Shown piece after piece: positions 18,496 through 26,140 of a stretch of DNA of 64,000 nt; the first letter of the stretch is position 1, and each line of letters begins with the position of its first letter. Made by a program: the position numbers and the translations under genes. Source of the stretch: an uncultured Ruminococcus sp. Lineage in GTDB: Bacteria; Bacillota; Clostridia; Oscillospirales; Ruminococcaceae. The notes beneath the pieces are model-generated. The model was not told the DNA's origin and ran no database searches. It saw only the letters and a program-made list of their open reading frames with translations. The stretch is from assembly GCA_946413815.1 (NCBI GenBank), contig CAMKMD010000002.1:62001-126000 (forward strand). The letters are read 5' to 3'.

Positions 18496-18573
18496 TAATG
18501 TACACCTCCTTCTGGATTCCGCCTGCCTCTCAGGTGCAGGCAAGGATAATATTATACCGTTTTTACACGATAC
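18496..18573 (-). promoter_or_regulatory. Structured rpsF leader, candidate S6:S18 autoregulatory element
   Basis: The 5' leader of about 78 nt holds a hairpin, GCCTGC (18536-18541) against GCAGGC (18521-18526), followed by GGCGGA just before the ribosome-binding site. Many bacteria carry an S6:S18-binding RNA at this place that represses the operon. Position and hairpin fit; I could not confirm the conserved bulge. Confidence 0.45.
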
Positions 18574-18579
18574 CTAAAG

Positions 18580-18608
18580 ATTATAACATATTGCAGGAGC
18601 TTTGTCAA
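18580..18608 (-). promoter_or_regulatory. Consensus sigma-A promoter of rpsF
   Basis: Perfect TTGACA (18603-18608) and TATAAT (18580-18585) on the minus strand with a 17-bp spacer. The remaining sequence out to 18762 has no gene that I can see; it includes an AT-rich stretch of short repeated ATTC-type words near 18730-18760. Confidence 0.9.
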
Positions 18609-18762
18609 GACCTGCGGGAAATATTTTTTCCTGCGGATGCCCGCCATTCAATATGGCCGTTCGACAGCCGCATTTACTCCGCTGTTCTAAGAAAGCAGCC
18701 CTCATCTCCATACTGCCTGTGCGATAAATTAATTCCGCATTCTGCATTCTGAATTCCGAATT

Positions 18763-18800
18763 AAAAATGCGGTCTCCTCCATATCGGAAAAGACCGCTTT
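18763..18800 (-). terminator. Terminator of the DUF1292 gene
   Basis: GCGGTCT (18769-18775) pairs with AGACCGC (18791-18797); an A run on the plus strand provides the U run for leftward transcripts. Confidence 0.75.
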
Positions 18801-18808
18801 CACTGCGA

Positions 18809-19126
18809 TTATTCGAACTCGTACTCGCCCTGATAGTTCTTCTTGAACTCGGCGTATACCTCCTCAAGAAGTGCTTCGTCTTCAACCGCTACAAAGTCGT
18901 CAAAATCCGGATCCTCGCTCGGAAGAAGCTCAAGTATAACTATACCGTCATCCTCTTCATCAAAGGGAAGCAGTACAGCGAATACCCTTTCCTTGTACTC
19001 CACTGTGTCGAGTACCTCGAAGGAAACATCGTTGCCCTCTTCGTCGGTCAGTGTTACGTAGTTCTCATTCTCATCGCCGTCCTCATCAGGGAGAACGTTC
19101 TCAATATCCTTATTATCAGCCATCAT
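18809..19126 (-). CDS. DUF1292 domain protein
   Basis: A very acidic protein of 105 residues with the DUF1292 pattern: ENYVTLTDEEGNDVSFEVLDTVEYKERVFAVLLP, then a VILEL strand and ALLEEVYAEFKKNYQ near the end (segments shown are longer family core split over residues 21-55). Function is unknown across Firmicutes; it is often near alaS, ruvX and ureR-type genes. AAGGAGG lies 5 nt before the ATG. Its own promoter and terminator make it monocistronic. Confidence 0.85.
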   Translation of the reverse strand: MMADNKDIENVLPDEDGDENENYVTLTDEEGNDVSFEVLDTVEYKERVFAVLLPFDEEDDGIVILELLPSEDPDFDDFVAVEDEALLEEVYAEFKKNYQGEYEFE

Positions 19127-19152
19127 GGGTACCTCCTTAGTGTTGATACCCT

Positions 19153-19181
19153 ATTGTACCATATCCCGGAAAGAAAATCAA
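19153..19181 (-). promoter_or_regulatory. Promoter of the DUF1292 gene
   Basis: TTGATT (19176-19181), 17-bp spacer, TACAAT (19153-19158), minus strand, just before the gene's ribosome-binding site. Confidence 0.7.
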
Positions 19182-19193
19182 TAGCTTTTCTGT

Positions 19194-19440
19194 GTACACT
19201 CCCGCCTGCCTGTATACGGTGCTTCCGACGAATCCATATCGGGGGCGCTGCCCCCGTACCCCTGCCAAAGAGGCTACGCCTCTCTGGACTCTCATTTCAA
19301 AATGCCCCCTCCCCATTCATGGGGAGGGGGCATTTTGCAGTGGGATTCCAAAGGGACGCGTCCCTTTGGCGGGAGTTTGAGGGCGGAGCCCTCAACATCG
19401 ATCTGTCAGAGACACCTTACACAGGCAGGCGGGTATGTAC
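19194..19440. repeat. 247-bp element with 20-bp terminal inverted repeats and nested palindromes
   Basis: This fills most of the 372-bp gap between 19127 and 19498. The ends at 19194-19213 and 19421-19440 are inverted copies matching at 18 of 20 positions and share CCCGCCTGCCTGT. Inside are five palindromes in a row: GGGGGCGCTGCCCCC, AGAGGC-TAC-GCCTCT, GCCCCCTCCCC against GGGGAGGGGGC, CCAAAGGGACGCGTCCC and GAGGGCGGAGCCCTC. There is no ORF. It resembles a MITE or a structured intergenic repeat, and shares a core with 59720-59978. Confidence 0.7.
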
Positions 19441-19498
19441 GCTCCTGCGGCATCATACTGCACCATACAATTACGGTACATCAGGAGCGTTTCCGGTC

Positions 19499-19720
19499 TT
19501 ACCGGTGATCGGCCGTATCGAAAGCCAGTTCGTCGTCACGCCGGAACAGCAGAGTGGTGCACCATACTGCGGAAATCGCAACAAGGATGTATACGATACG
19601 TGATATGATGCTGCCTGCGTCTCCGAAGGTCCATGCGACGAGGTCGAGCTCAAATATGCCTACCAATCCCCAGTTTATACCTCCCACGATAAGGAGGATA
19701 AGAGCCAGCTTGTCCCACAT
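19499..19720 (-). CDS. DUF378 small membrane protein (YuzA-like)
   Basis: 73 residues with two membrane helices. The pattern LILLIVGGINWGLVGIF, then a short acidic/aromatic loop and a second helix RIVYILVAISAVW, is typical of DUF378. Function unknown. GAGGTG lies 8 nt before the ATG. A short charged tail (RRDDELAFDTADHR) should face the cytoplasm. Confidence 0.85.
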   Translation of the reverse strand: MWDKLALILLIVGGINWGLVGIFELDLVAWTFGDAGSIISRIVYILVAISAVWCTTLLFRRDDELAFDTADHR

Positions 19721-19824
19721 ACTGAGAACACCTCTATTCGGGATTATTGAGACACGTCCGATGAAGGACTGCTGTCTGACATAATTATTGCCGCTTATTT
19801 CTGTTTTATTCTGTAAAAAAGCGG

Positions 19825-19849
19825 AAAAAGGACGGTCATGCGGCCGTCC
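19825..19849 (-). terminator. Terminator of the gene at 19855-20259
   Basis: GGACGG and CCGTCC form a GC-rich stem immediately downstream of the stop, with a T run on the minus strand. Confidence 0.8.
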
Positions 19850-19854
19850 CGGTA

Positions 19855-20259
19855 TCAGTCCTTTTTGATGTTCCTTACAGAGACCGAAAAGCTCGACTCT
19901 GTACTCTTATAATACTTGCGCTCCCCCTTTGCAAGGGTATCACGGTCAACAGCGTTGTCTTTTACATCTTTAATGGCACCCTGGATCGGCCTGAAGGTCA
20001 CACTGCCCTTCCAGTCTATCTTCACTACCTCAAGCACCACATCTCCGGCGGTTATATGTCCGCCTCTCTGACATTCGCTCTGTCCCTCAAAGGAATCGTA
20101 AGTTTCGCCGTTTCTTTCTCCCTGTACGAAGATAACGGCAGTGTAATGCTGTGAGGCATATCTGTCCGCTATGAATATATATAAGCCTGCCAACACTGCA
20201 AGCACAGCCGCAATGACTGCTATGGCTATAAGAGTTTCCTTTTCCTTTTTATTATCCAT
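19855..20259 (-). CDS. Membrane-anchored protein of unknown function
   Basis: 134 residues: a short charged N-terminus (MDNKKEKET), one membrane helix (about 9-30, IAVIAAVLAVLAGLYIFIA) and an extracytoplasmic beta-rich domain with a C-rich spot (SECQRGG). I do not recognise a family. It has its own consensus promoter and terminator, so it is expressed alone. The outside domain alternates hydrophobic strands (VVLEVVKIDW, VTFRPI), as in small Ig-like or jelly-roll folds, but this is only an impression. Confidence 0.7.
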   Translation of the reverse strand: MDNKKEKETLIAIAVIAAVLAVLAGLYIFIADRYASQHYTAVIFVQGERNGETYDSFEGQSECQRGGHITAGDVVLEVVKIDWKGSVTFRPIQGAIKDVKDNAVDRDTLAKGERKYYKSTESSFSVSVRNIKKD

Positions 20260-20291
20260 GCCATAAATCCCCTTTTCTGTATGCTACATAT

Positions 20292-20320
20292 ATTATACAT
20301 CCTGGCTGCCATTGTGTCAA
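20292..20320 (-). promoter_or_regulatory. Consensus promoter of the gene at 19855-20259
   Basis: TTGACA (20315-20320), 17 bp, TATAAT (20292-20297) on the minus strand. Confidence 0.85.
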
Positions 20321-20354
20321 TAAAAAAATGCCCCGGGTCAGAGACACGGGGCAT
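20321..20354 (-). terminator. Terminator of the gene at 20363-20818
   Basis: ATGCCCCG pairs with CGGGGCAT; seven A on the plus strand give a U run for leftward RNA. It directly abuts the promoter at 20292-20320. Confidence 0.85.
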
Positions 20355-20362
20355 CCGGTTTA

Positions 20363-20818
20363 TCAGTCCTTGCGGAAGAGCTCCTTGAGCATCATTCCGC
20401 CGCCGGCCACTGTGAGACCGAACATGAGAATGAATACATACATATTAGTAGTCCTCCAGGTGATGTGTACGCTGGAAATAATGGCCGCAAGTATGATGAT
20501 TATGCCGATGCCGACCACTATCCATCCGAATATCTTTCTGTCCATAAGGAACAGCATTGCGATGCCGATTATCAGCGGCACCATGATAAGACCGTTAGGC
20601 AGATTGAACGAGCCGAAGTGCAGGAAGCCGTATCCTCCGATACCGTACCCGGATGATACCAGTGTATTCTGGAAAATGAGGAAAAGTCCGGCAGCGAACA
20701 TCAGAAGTCCGCAGAAGAAGGTGAGCAGTTCGTTGCGTGCCTTGTGCGAATCTTTCTCAAATGCCTTGAGTTCTTTGTAAGCCTTCTCAAGCTCATCGTC
20801 ATGCTTTGTTTTTCCCAT
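20363..20818 (-). CDS. Polytopic membrane protein of unknown function
   Basis: 151 residues. A charged, helical N-terminus (about 1-33, rich in Lys and Glu) is followed by four likely membrane helices: FFCGLLMFAAGLFLIF, then GLIMVPLIIGIAMLFLM, IFGWIVVGIGIIIILAAII and MYVFILMFGLTVAGGGMML. I know no function. The ATG at 20818 has GGAGGG 7 nt upstream, so an earlier Met (20836) is rejected. Its promoter carries a palindrome over the -35 box, so it may be repressed by an unknown factor. Confidence 0.75.
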   Translation of the reverse strand: MGKTKHDDELEKAYKELKAFEKDSHKARNELLTFFCGLLMFAAGLFLIFQNTLVSSGYGIGGYGFLHFGSFNLPNGLIMVPLIIGIAMLFLMDRKIFGWIVVGIGIIIILAAIISSVHITWRTTNMYVFILMFGLTVAGGGMMLKELFRKD

Positions 20819-20902
20819 AGTTGTTCCCTCCATCATATAAACTTCATCAGGCTCACAGGTTCACAGGTTCACATGAACCTCACCTTTTCAGCCTGTGATA
20901 TT

Positions 20903-20931
20903 ATTATACATCATTTTGACACGTTTGTCAA
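20903..20931 (-). promoter_or_regulatory. Consensus promoter with an overlapping palindromic operator
   Basis: TTGACA (20926-20931), 17 bp, TATAAT (20903-20908) on the minus strand. The -35 forms half of the perfect palindrome TTGACA-N4-TGTCAA (20916-20931), a plausible repressor site. Confidence 0.75.
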
Positions 20932-21033
20932 GTATTTTTATTCGTCAAAAATGAAAAATTATTCAGAATCCAAACGGGAATTTATTTAACAGTGCATGAA
21001 TATACTGTAACACCAATTACCGGAGGCGATATT

Positions 21034-21708
21034 ATGAAAGAACATGACAAAACAGAACGCTACAGACAGGAAATGCTGCGGCTCTATGGCAAACGCCGCG
21101 CGGAGGGAATGCCCGCCGCGGAGATCCCCTCCTCCGCAGAAGAGACGGAAGAAGAAAAGGACGGTCATTTCAGCGTTGACGGCGATGCGCCCGGCCATGC
21201 GGACGGCGAGGATTTCAACACACGCTTCCCCGAGCCCGACCTCTCGGATATCAACACTGATACAGGCAGCGCAGGCACGGAGGATTCAGTTCCGCCGGAA
21301 TACGAAGCAAAAGAGGAGCTCGGTGACTCGACCGGCTATATACAGGTGTACGTCCGGACCGGGGACTCCTCCTCGGCAGTGGAGGGCGCCTCAGTCATGG
21401 TAACGGCCATTGTCGGCGGACAGAGGCTGCTTATAGCCTCAGGGGTGACTGATATCAGCGGTGCTGCCCCGAGATTCTCCGTGCCTGTGCCCTCCTCCGG
21501 CCTGTCGCAGTCCCCCGCACCATCCGCAAGGCCATACAGTCTCTACGACATCTCCGTCACCGCAGCAGGCTACTTCAACGCCCGCAGCGTGGATGTTCCG
21601 GTATTCGAGGGGATAACCTCGGTGCAGGATTTCAGCATGATACCGGTCCCGTCCATGATGAACGGCAGAGACGAGACCCTTACCTATTTCAATCAGGAAC
21701 CGTTCTGA
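21034..21708 (+). CDS. Protein with SleC-prepeptide-like Ig/carboxypeptidase-regulatory domain
   Basis: 224 residues. The first 100 are charged, low-complexity and probably disordered. The rest (about 100-215) is a beta-sandwich of the kind found in clostridial spore-lysin precursors and wall proteins: GYIQVYVRTGD, VEGASVMVTA, SLYDISVTAAGYF, then a GITSVQDFSMIPVP end. No signal peptide is obvious. GGAGG lies 7 nt before the ATG at 21034. It heads a three-gene set with two peptidoglycan-binding proteins, 13 and 15 bp apart. The link to spores is an inference from related modules. Confidence 0.7.
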   Translation: MKEHDKTERYRQEMLRLYGKRRAEGMPAAEIPSSAEETEEEKDGHFSVDGDAPGHADGEDFNTRFPEPDLSDINTDTGSAGTEDSVPPEYEAKEELGDSTGYIQVYVRTGDSSSAVEGASVMVTAIVGGQRLLIASGVTDISGAAPRFSVPVPSSGLSQSPAPSARPYSLYDISVTAAGYFNARSVDVPVFEGITSVQDFSMIPVPSMMNGRDETLTYFNQEPF

Positions 21709-21721
21709 AGGGAGATATTCC

Positions 21722-23116
21722 ATGCTTACAGGTACCCCGTACATACCAGAGACCATAACCGTACACCTTGGCGCTCCGGATTCTCCGGCGCCTGATGTGA
21801 CTCTCGGCTTCGCTTCTTATATAAAAAACGTCGCCTCGAGCGAGATATACCCCACCTGGCCGGAGGCTGCACTCAGAGCGAATATATATGCGATAGTCTC
21901 CTTCGCCCTCAACCGTATATATACCGAATGGTACAGGTCCAGAGGCTATAACTTCGATATAACCTCCACCACGCAGTATGACCAGAAATTCATCAACGGC
22001 CGTGAGTACTTCGAAAACATCAGCTACCTCGTGGATGAGCTCTTCAACGACTACGTAAGGAGGCAGGGCAGCATCGAACCGCTGTTCACCGCCTTCTGCA
22101 ACGGCACTACCTCCACCTGCTCAGGGCTCTCGCAGTGGGGCACGGTCACTCTTGCAGAGCAGGGGCTCACTCCTTATGAGATACTTCAGTACTACTACGG
22201 AAATGATATCGATATCGTGAAGGATGCTCCCGTCCGCTCGGCGATGCCCTCCTATCCCGGTATAGAGCTCTCCCTCGGCTCTGCCGGAAATGACGTGCGC
22301 TCCCTCCAGATATACCTCAACCGTATCTCCGGCAGCTACCCCGCCATTCCGAAGATACCTGCAGCGGACGGGATCTTCGATGCGGCCACGGAAAACGCTG
22401 TGCGATGCTTCCAGAGAGTATTCGGCCTCGAGGAAGACGGCATAGTCGGTCAGGCCACATGGTATAAGATAACCTATATCTACACCAGCGTCAAGCACAT
22501 AGCGGAGCTTGATTCGGAGGGTGTGCGCCTTGAAGAGGTGGCTCCGGTATTCACCGAGGACCTCAGCATAGGTATGCAGAGCGACGAGGTGAGTATGCTG
22601 CAGTACTACCTCGCTGTGATAGGTGCCTACTACGAGGCGGTGACGCCGGTAGAGATAACCGGCTACTTCGGCGAGCAGACCGAGCGCTCGCTGAAATCCT
22701 TCCAGAGAGTGTTCGGCCTTCCGCAGACAGGCGTTGCCGACCGTGCCACAAGGAACGACCTCTACCGTGCCTACAGGGGTATAGCGGATACGGTGAAGCC
22801 GGGATATACCGCAGTCGCCCTCTACCCCGGCACCGTCCTCAAGGAGGGGGATTCCGGCGAGAGCGTGCGTATCATACAGGAATACCTCACCCTGATACAC
22901 GGCACCTACAGCAATATCCCCGCAGTCAACAACACGGGCTATTTCGGCCCTGTGACGAAGCAGTCCGTCACGGAATTCCAGCGCACCTTCGGGATAACGC
23001 CCTCAGGCCTCATAGGCGCCATAACATGGGACAGGATAGCGGGGGTCTATTCCGACCTTAAATACGGCTTTGACAAACGACCCTACCAGGAGCCCGGCTA
23101 CACCATAACCGGCTGA
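21722..23116 (+). CDS. SpoIID-like domain fused to three peptidoglycan-binding domains
   Basis: 464 residues. The N-terminal 170 carry SpoIID landmarks: YIKNVASSEIYPTWPEAALR, where SpoIID has its Y(L)xxVVPxEMPxxW and catalytic Glu (Glu41 here), and GLSQWGTVTLAEQG with YEILQYYY, the conserved SpoIID end motif. Two cysteines (CNGTTSTC) sit before SQWG, perhaps for zinc. Then three PG_binding_1 repeats follow (each with DGxFDxxTxxAVxxFQ.xxGLxxDGxVG.xTW-like pattern) at about 185-255, 285-355 and 375-450. SpoIID is a lytic transglycosylase that strips stem-less glycans during engulfment; that activity here is inferred. No signal peptide is seen. Confidence 0.8.
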   Translation: MLTGTPYIPETITVHLGAPDSPAPDVTLGFASYIKNVASSEIYPTWPEAALRANIYAIVSFALNRIYTEWYRSRGYNFDITSTTQYDQKFINGREYFENISYLVDELFNDYVRRQGSIEPLFTAFCNGTTSTCSGLSQWGTVTLAEQGLTPYEILQYYYGNDIDIVKDAPVRSAMPSYPGIELSLGSAGNDVRSLQIYLNRISGSYPAIPKIPAADGIFDAATENAVRCFQRVFGLEEDGIVGQATWYKITYIYTSVKHIAELDSEGVRLEEVAPVFTEDLSIGMQSDEVSMLQYYLAVIGAYYEAVTPVEITGYFGEQTERSLKSFQRVFGLPQTGVADRATRNDLYRAYRGIADTVKPGYTAVALYPGTVLKEGDSGESVRIIQEYLTLIHGTYSNIPAVNNTGYFGPVTKQSVTEFQRTFGITPSGLIGAITWDRIAGVYSDLKYGFDKRPYQEPGYTITG

Positions 23117-23131
23117 CGAAAGGAGAAAACT

Positions 23132-23653
23132 ATGGCTTACACCAGCGCACAGAAACGACAGCATATATACGAGCTCCAGACCTACCTCCACGCCCTGTCC
23201 CTCATGGACAGCGACATCCCGCCGGTGATACCGAGCGGCATCTACGACCCCGCCACAATCATAGCTGTGAGAGCATTCCAGAGGAAGTACGGCCTGCCGG
23301 ACACCGGAAACACCGATGCGGCAACATGGAACAGGATAGTGAGCGTCTACCGGAGCAGTCTTTCGGCCGCTCCCCTTCCCTATGCAGTATTCCCATCCGC
23401 AAAGTATACCGCCGCACAGGGCGACAGCGGACAGCTCGTCTACGTCATACAGGCCATGCTGCATGACGTTGGCGCAAGATACGACAATGCGCCGGAGGTG
23501 CCGGTCTGCGGGGAGTTTGACGATATAACAGCCGCAGCTGTCAGGCGTTTCCAGCAGTGGAGCGGCATACCGCAGAACGGCAGAGTGGACAGCGGGACCT
23601 GGAATATGCTTGTTCACTGCTGCGAACATATCAACCAGACTCTCATGAACTGA
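23132..23653 (+). CDS. Protein with two peptidoglycan-binding (PG_binding_1) domains
   Basis: 173 residues, essentially two PG_binding_1 modules (about 5-70 and 90-165). The typical elements are ELQTYLHAL, YDPATIIAVRAFQRKYGLPD, then VYVIQAMLHDV and ITAAAVRRFQQWSGIPQNG, each ending with an xTWN motif. No catalytic domain is visible and no export signal. AAGGAG lies 6 nt before the ATG. It is the last gene of the three-gene cell-wall set and may act as a scaffold for the SpoIID-like partner. Confidence 0.8.
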   Translation: MAYTSAQKRQHIYELQTYLHALSLMDSDIPPVIPSGIYDPATIIAVRAFQRKYGLPDTGNTDAATWNRIVSVYRSSLSAAPLPYAVFPSAKYTAAQGDSGQLVYVIQAMLHDVGARYDNAPEVPVCGEFDDITAAAVRRFQQWSGIPQNGRVDSGTWNMLVHCCEHINQTLMN

Positions 23654-23761
23654 AGAAGTATCCATGATCATTGAGCCGTCAGCGTATCAATACAGAAGCG
23701 AAGGGATAAAACAGAGGCTGACGGCTTCATCGCCAACATTTACGAATTTTTAAATATGCTA

Positions 23762-23790
23762 TTGAAATGTCGGGAAATATAGTGTATAAT
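23762..23790 (+). promoter_or_regulatory. Promoter of the CE2 esterase gene
   Basis: TTGAAA (23762-23767), 17 bp, TATAAT (23785-23790). The transcript would begin about 70 bp before the start codon. Confidence 0.8.
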
Positions 23791-23866
23791 AATGGTATGA
23801 GAATAGAAAAGGACGGCTTTTCTGTTTAAGGCAGGTCAAGCCGTCACCATACCGGGAGGGAAAAGA

Positions 23867-25582
23867 ATGAAAAAGAAACTTACTGCATCGGCCCTCGCCG
23901 CTGCAACCGCCCTTGCCGTTACCGCACAGACTGCCTTTGCCGCAGTCAGCTTTAACGCCGGAGAACTTGAGTCCCTGAGCAGCTTCCTGCTCGGCGCTCC
24001 CGACTCTGTCAGCACTGATGTTAACGGCGACGGAGTATGCGACGCTTTCGACCTCGTGTTTCTCCGCAGGGGCTTCCAGTCAACAGGCGAATTCACCGAA
24101 CAGACCATACCCGCCACAGAGGAAAACGTAAAATACACCGGACGTGTGCTCTACAGGAACGACACCGCATGGCTCATCCACAGCGGCTGCGCGACGGAGT
24201 TCACCGTTACCGGCAAGTCAGCCTCCGTTACTATAGCCGGAGACGGCTCACAGAACAACGGTGAGAACTCAAGGCCGAGATATGCTGTCATAGTTGACGG
24301 CGAGATAATCCTCGATGAGCTTCTTTCCGTCAAGGAAAAGACCGTCGAGCTCTTCTCGGGAGAAACAAGCAGGACAGCCACCGTTAAGGTGATACACCTC
24401 TCAGAGGCCAATAACGGTGCCATAGGAGTCAGCGGCATCACCGTAAACTCGGACAAGGCCGCACCTGCCGCACCTCTGCCGAAAAAGGATCTCACCATTG
24501 AATTCATCGGCGATTCCATCACCTGCGCCTACGGTGTTGAGGGCAAGGATCAGTATGAGAACTTCAAGACCTCGACAGAGAACTTCATGAAGTCCTACGC
24601 CTACCTTACAGCTGAGCTGCTTGACGCCGACTACAGCGCTGTATGCTTCAGCGGCTACGGCACTACCTCGGGCTATACATCCAGCGGTTCCAAGAACGCT
24701 TCCAGCCTTGTACCGCCGCTCTACGATTCATACGGCAGCAGCGCCGCCGCCCTTCAGGCTGAATGGGACCATGCTGCACATCCTGTTGATGCCGTGTTCA
24801 TCAATCTCGGCACCAACGACAGCGGCTATGTCTCCAAGGATGCAGCTACACGTTCGGCCGAGTACATAAGCGAGTACGCCGCCTTCCTGAGAGATGTGCG
24901 TGCGGACAACCCTGATGCACCTATCATATGCACCGTCGGCATCATGGGCTGCGAGGATATGTACCCCTACATCGTGGAGGCTGCGAAGACGGCAAAGGAG
25001 AAGTATCAGGTGGAGAATGTCTACACCTACCTCTCCCCCACTCATGACTACACCAACGACGGTATCGGCTCCGACTGGCATCCATCTGTTACTACCCAGA
25101 AGAAGAATGCCGCACTTGCAGCATCTGAGATATGCAAGGCCCTCGGCATCGAGTACAACGATATGTCCCTCAATGTGGCAAAGGAAGCATCTTTCAGGAC
25201 GGTGACGGATGCAAGTGCCAATATGAGTGAATATCTCAACGACTGGGACAAGTCATACCATGTGACCACAGTCGCCGGAGGAAGCTCACAGGATTCCATA
25301 GTCACCATGCTCTCTCCTGTAAGGCTCAGAAAGGATGCCACCTACCGCATCAGCTTCTCGGCTTCCGCAAATGCCGGAACGGAGATACCATTCAGGCTCA
25401 TGTCGGATGACGGGAAGGAGTATTTCAGCGATACCCTGACCGGCACGGGTGACAAGGCACCCTTCTCTGCGGAGTTCACAATGACAGACAACGACCCGGA
25501 GGCCGTACTCAGCTTCATGCTTGGCGGCACGGACAGTCTCAGATTCAGTATCTACAGTATGGAAATAACAAGGATCAAATAA
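23867..25582 (+). CDS. CE2-type SGNH acetyl esterase with an N-terminal incomplete dockerin
   Basis: A secreted 571-residue esterase. A signal peptide (1-25) is followed by a short dockerin: the helix LESLSSFLLG without its calcium loop, then one intact repeat (DVNGDGVCDAFDLVFLRR, about 45-65). A jelly-roll domain (about 85-200) precedes the SGNH catalytic domain with FIGDSITCAYG (Ser216), GTNDS near 313 and DWHPS near 403; this jelly-roll plus SGNH layout with DWHP is the CE2 plan. A C-terminal carbohydrate-binding-like beta domain (about 430-571) ends the protein. Likely deacetylates xylan or mannan. GGGAGG precedes the ATG. Confidence 0.82.
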   Translation: MKKKLTASALAAATALAVTAQTAFAAVSFNAGELESLSSFLLGAPDSVSTDVNGDGVCDAFDLVFLRRGFQSTGEFTEQTIPATEENVKYTGRVLYRNDTAWLIHSGCATEFTVTGKSASVTIAGDGSQNNGENSRPRYAVIVDGEIILDELLSVKEKTVELFSGETSRTATVKVIHLSEANNGAIGVSGITVNSDKAAPAAPLPKKDLTIEFIGDSITCAYGVEGKDQYENFKTSTENFMKSYAYLTAELLDADYSAVCFSGYGTTSGYTSSGSKNASSLVPPLYDSYGSSAAALQAEWDHAAHPVDAVFINLGTNDSGYVSKDAATRSAEYISEYAAFLRDVRADNPDAPIICTVGIMGCEDMYPYIVEAAKTAKEKYQVENVYTYLSPTHDYTNDGIGSDWHPSVTTQKKNAALAASEICKALGIEYNDMSLNVAKEASFRTVTDASANMSEYLNDWDKSYHVTTVAGGSSQDSIVTMLSPVRLRKDATYRISFSASANAGTEIPFRLMSDDGKEYFSDTLTGTGDKAPFSAEFTMTDNDPEAVLSFMLGGTDSLRFSIYSMEITRIK

Positions 25583-25594
25583 AGGAAGAAAATA

Positions 25595-26089
25595 ATGGAA
25601 AACAAAAGACCTGTTGCGATGCTGCTCGGACTTGCAGCGGCGTTGCTCGTCATCATGGCAGGCAAGGCCTGCACCAGCACTCTTGAAAATCCGAAATCAG
25701 GCGGCACAAAGCCGGCAGCAACCGGCAGTGCGGCGCAGAAGAGCACAAGTTCTCTCGGGCTCCTTCCGGATCCCGGCTTCACTCCCCAGGCTCCCCCGCC
25801 GGAACTGCTCACCGAAGCCGCCTCCGATGCACCCCTGATGATACAGGAGGTCACGGACGAGAACGGTGAGGTCATCGGCACTATCGCAGTTGAGCCCCCG
25901 ACGGAGGAAGTATCCCTCTCCATGGCAGAGCAGTACGAACAGCGCCGTGAGGAGAACAAGAAGAACAAGATAAGCGGCTACTACCACGAGTCCGAGGACG
26001 CTACCGCAGCGCCATATGCAGACGACAGAATCCCTGAGAAATACCAGAACGCAACGCTCCCCTCAGATTTCGTCATTTACATAAACTGA
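25595..26089 (+). CDS. Membrane-anchored low-complexity protein of unknown function
   Basis: 164 residues: a single N-terminal hydrophobic segment (VAMLLGLAAALLVIMAG) followed by KACTS, which is not a standard lipobox, then a Pro/Ala/Thr/Ser-rich region and an acidic stretch with a charged helix (AEQYEQRREENKKNK). No known domain. It follows the CE2 esterase by 12 bp with GGAAG as a ribosome-binding site, so it is probably co-transcribed. It may be a surface anchor or spacer protein; that is speculative. Confidence 0.65.
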   Translation: MENKRPVAMLLGLAAALLVIMAGKACTSTLENPKSGGTKPAATGSAAQKSTSSLGLLPDPGFTPQAPPPELLTEAASDAPLMIQEVTDENGEVIGTIAVEPPTEEVSLSMAEQYEQRREENKKNKISGYYHESEDATAAPYADDRIPEKYQNATLPSDFVIYIN

Positions 26090-26140
26090 CAAATAATAGT
26101 TAAAAACCGGATGTACCGGTAAAATATGGAGGTTATTACA

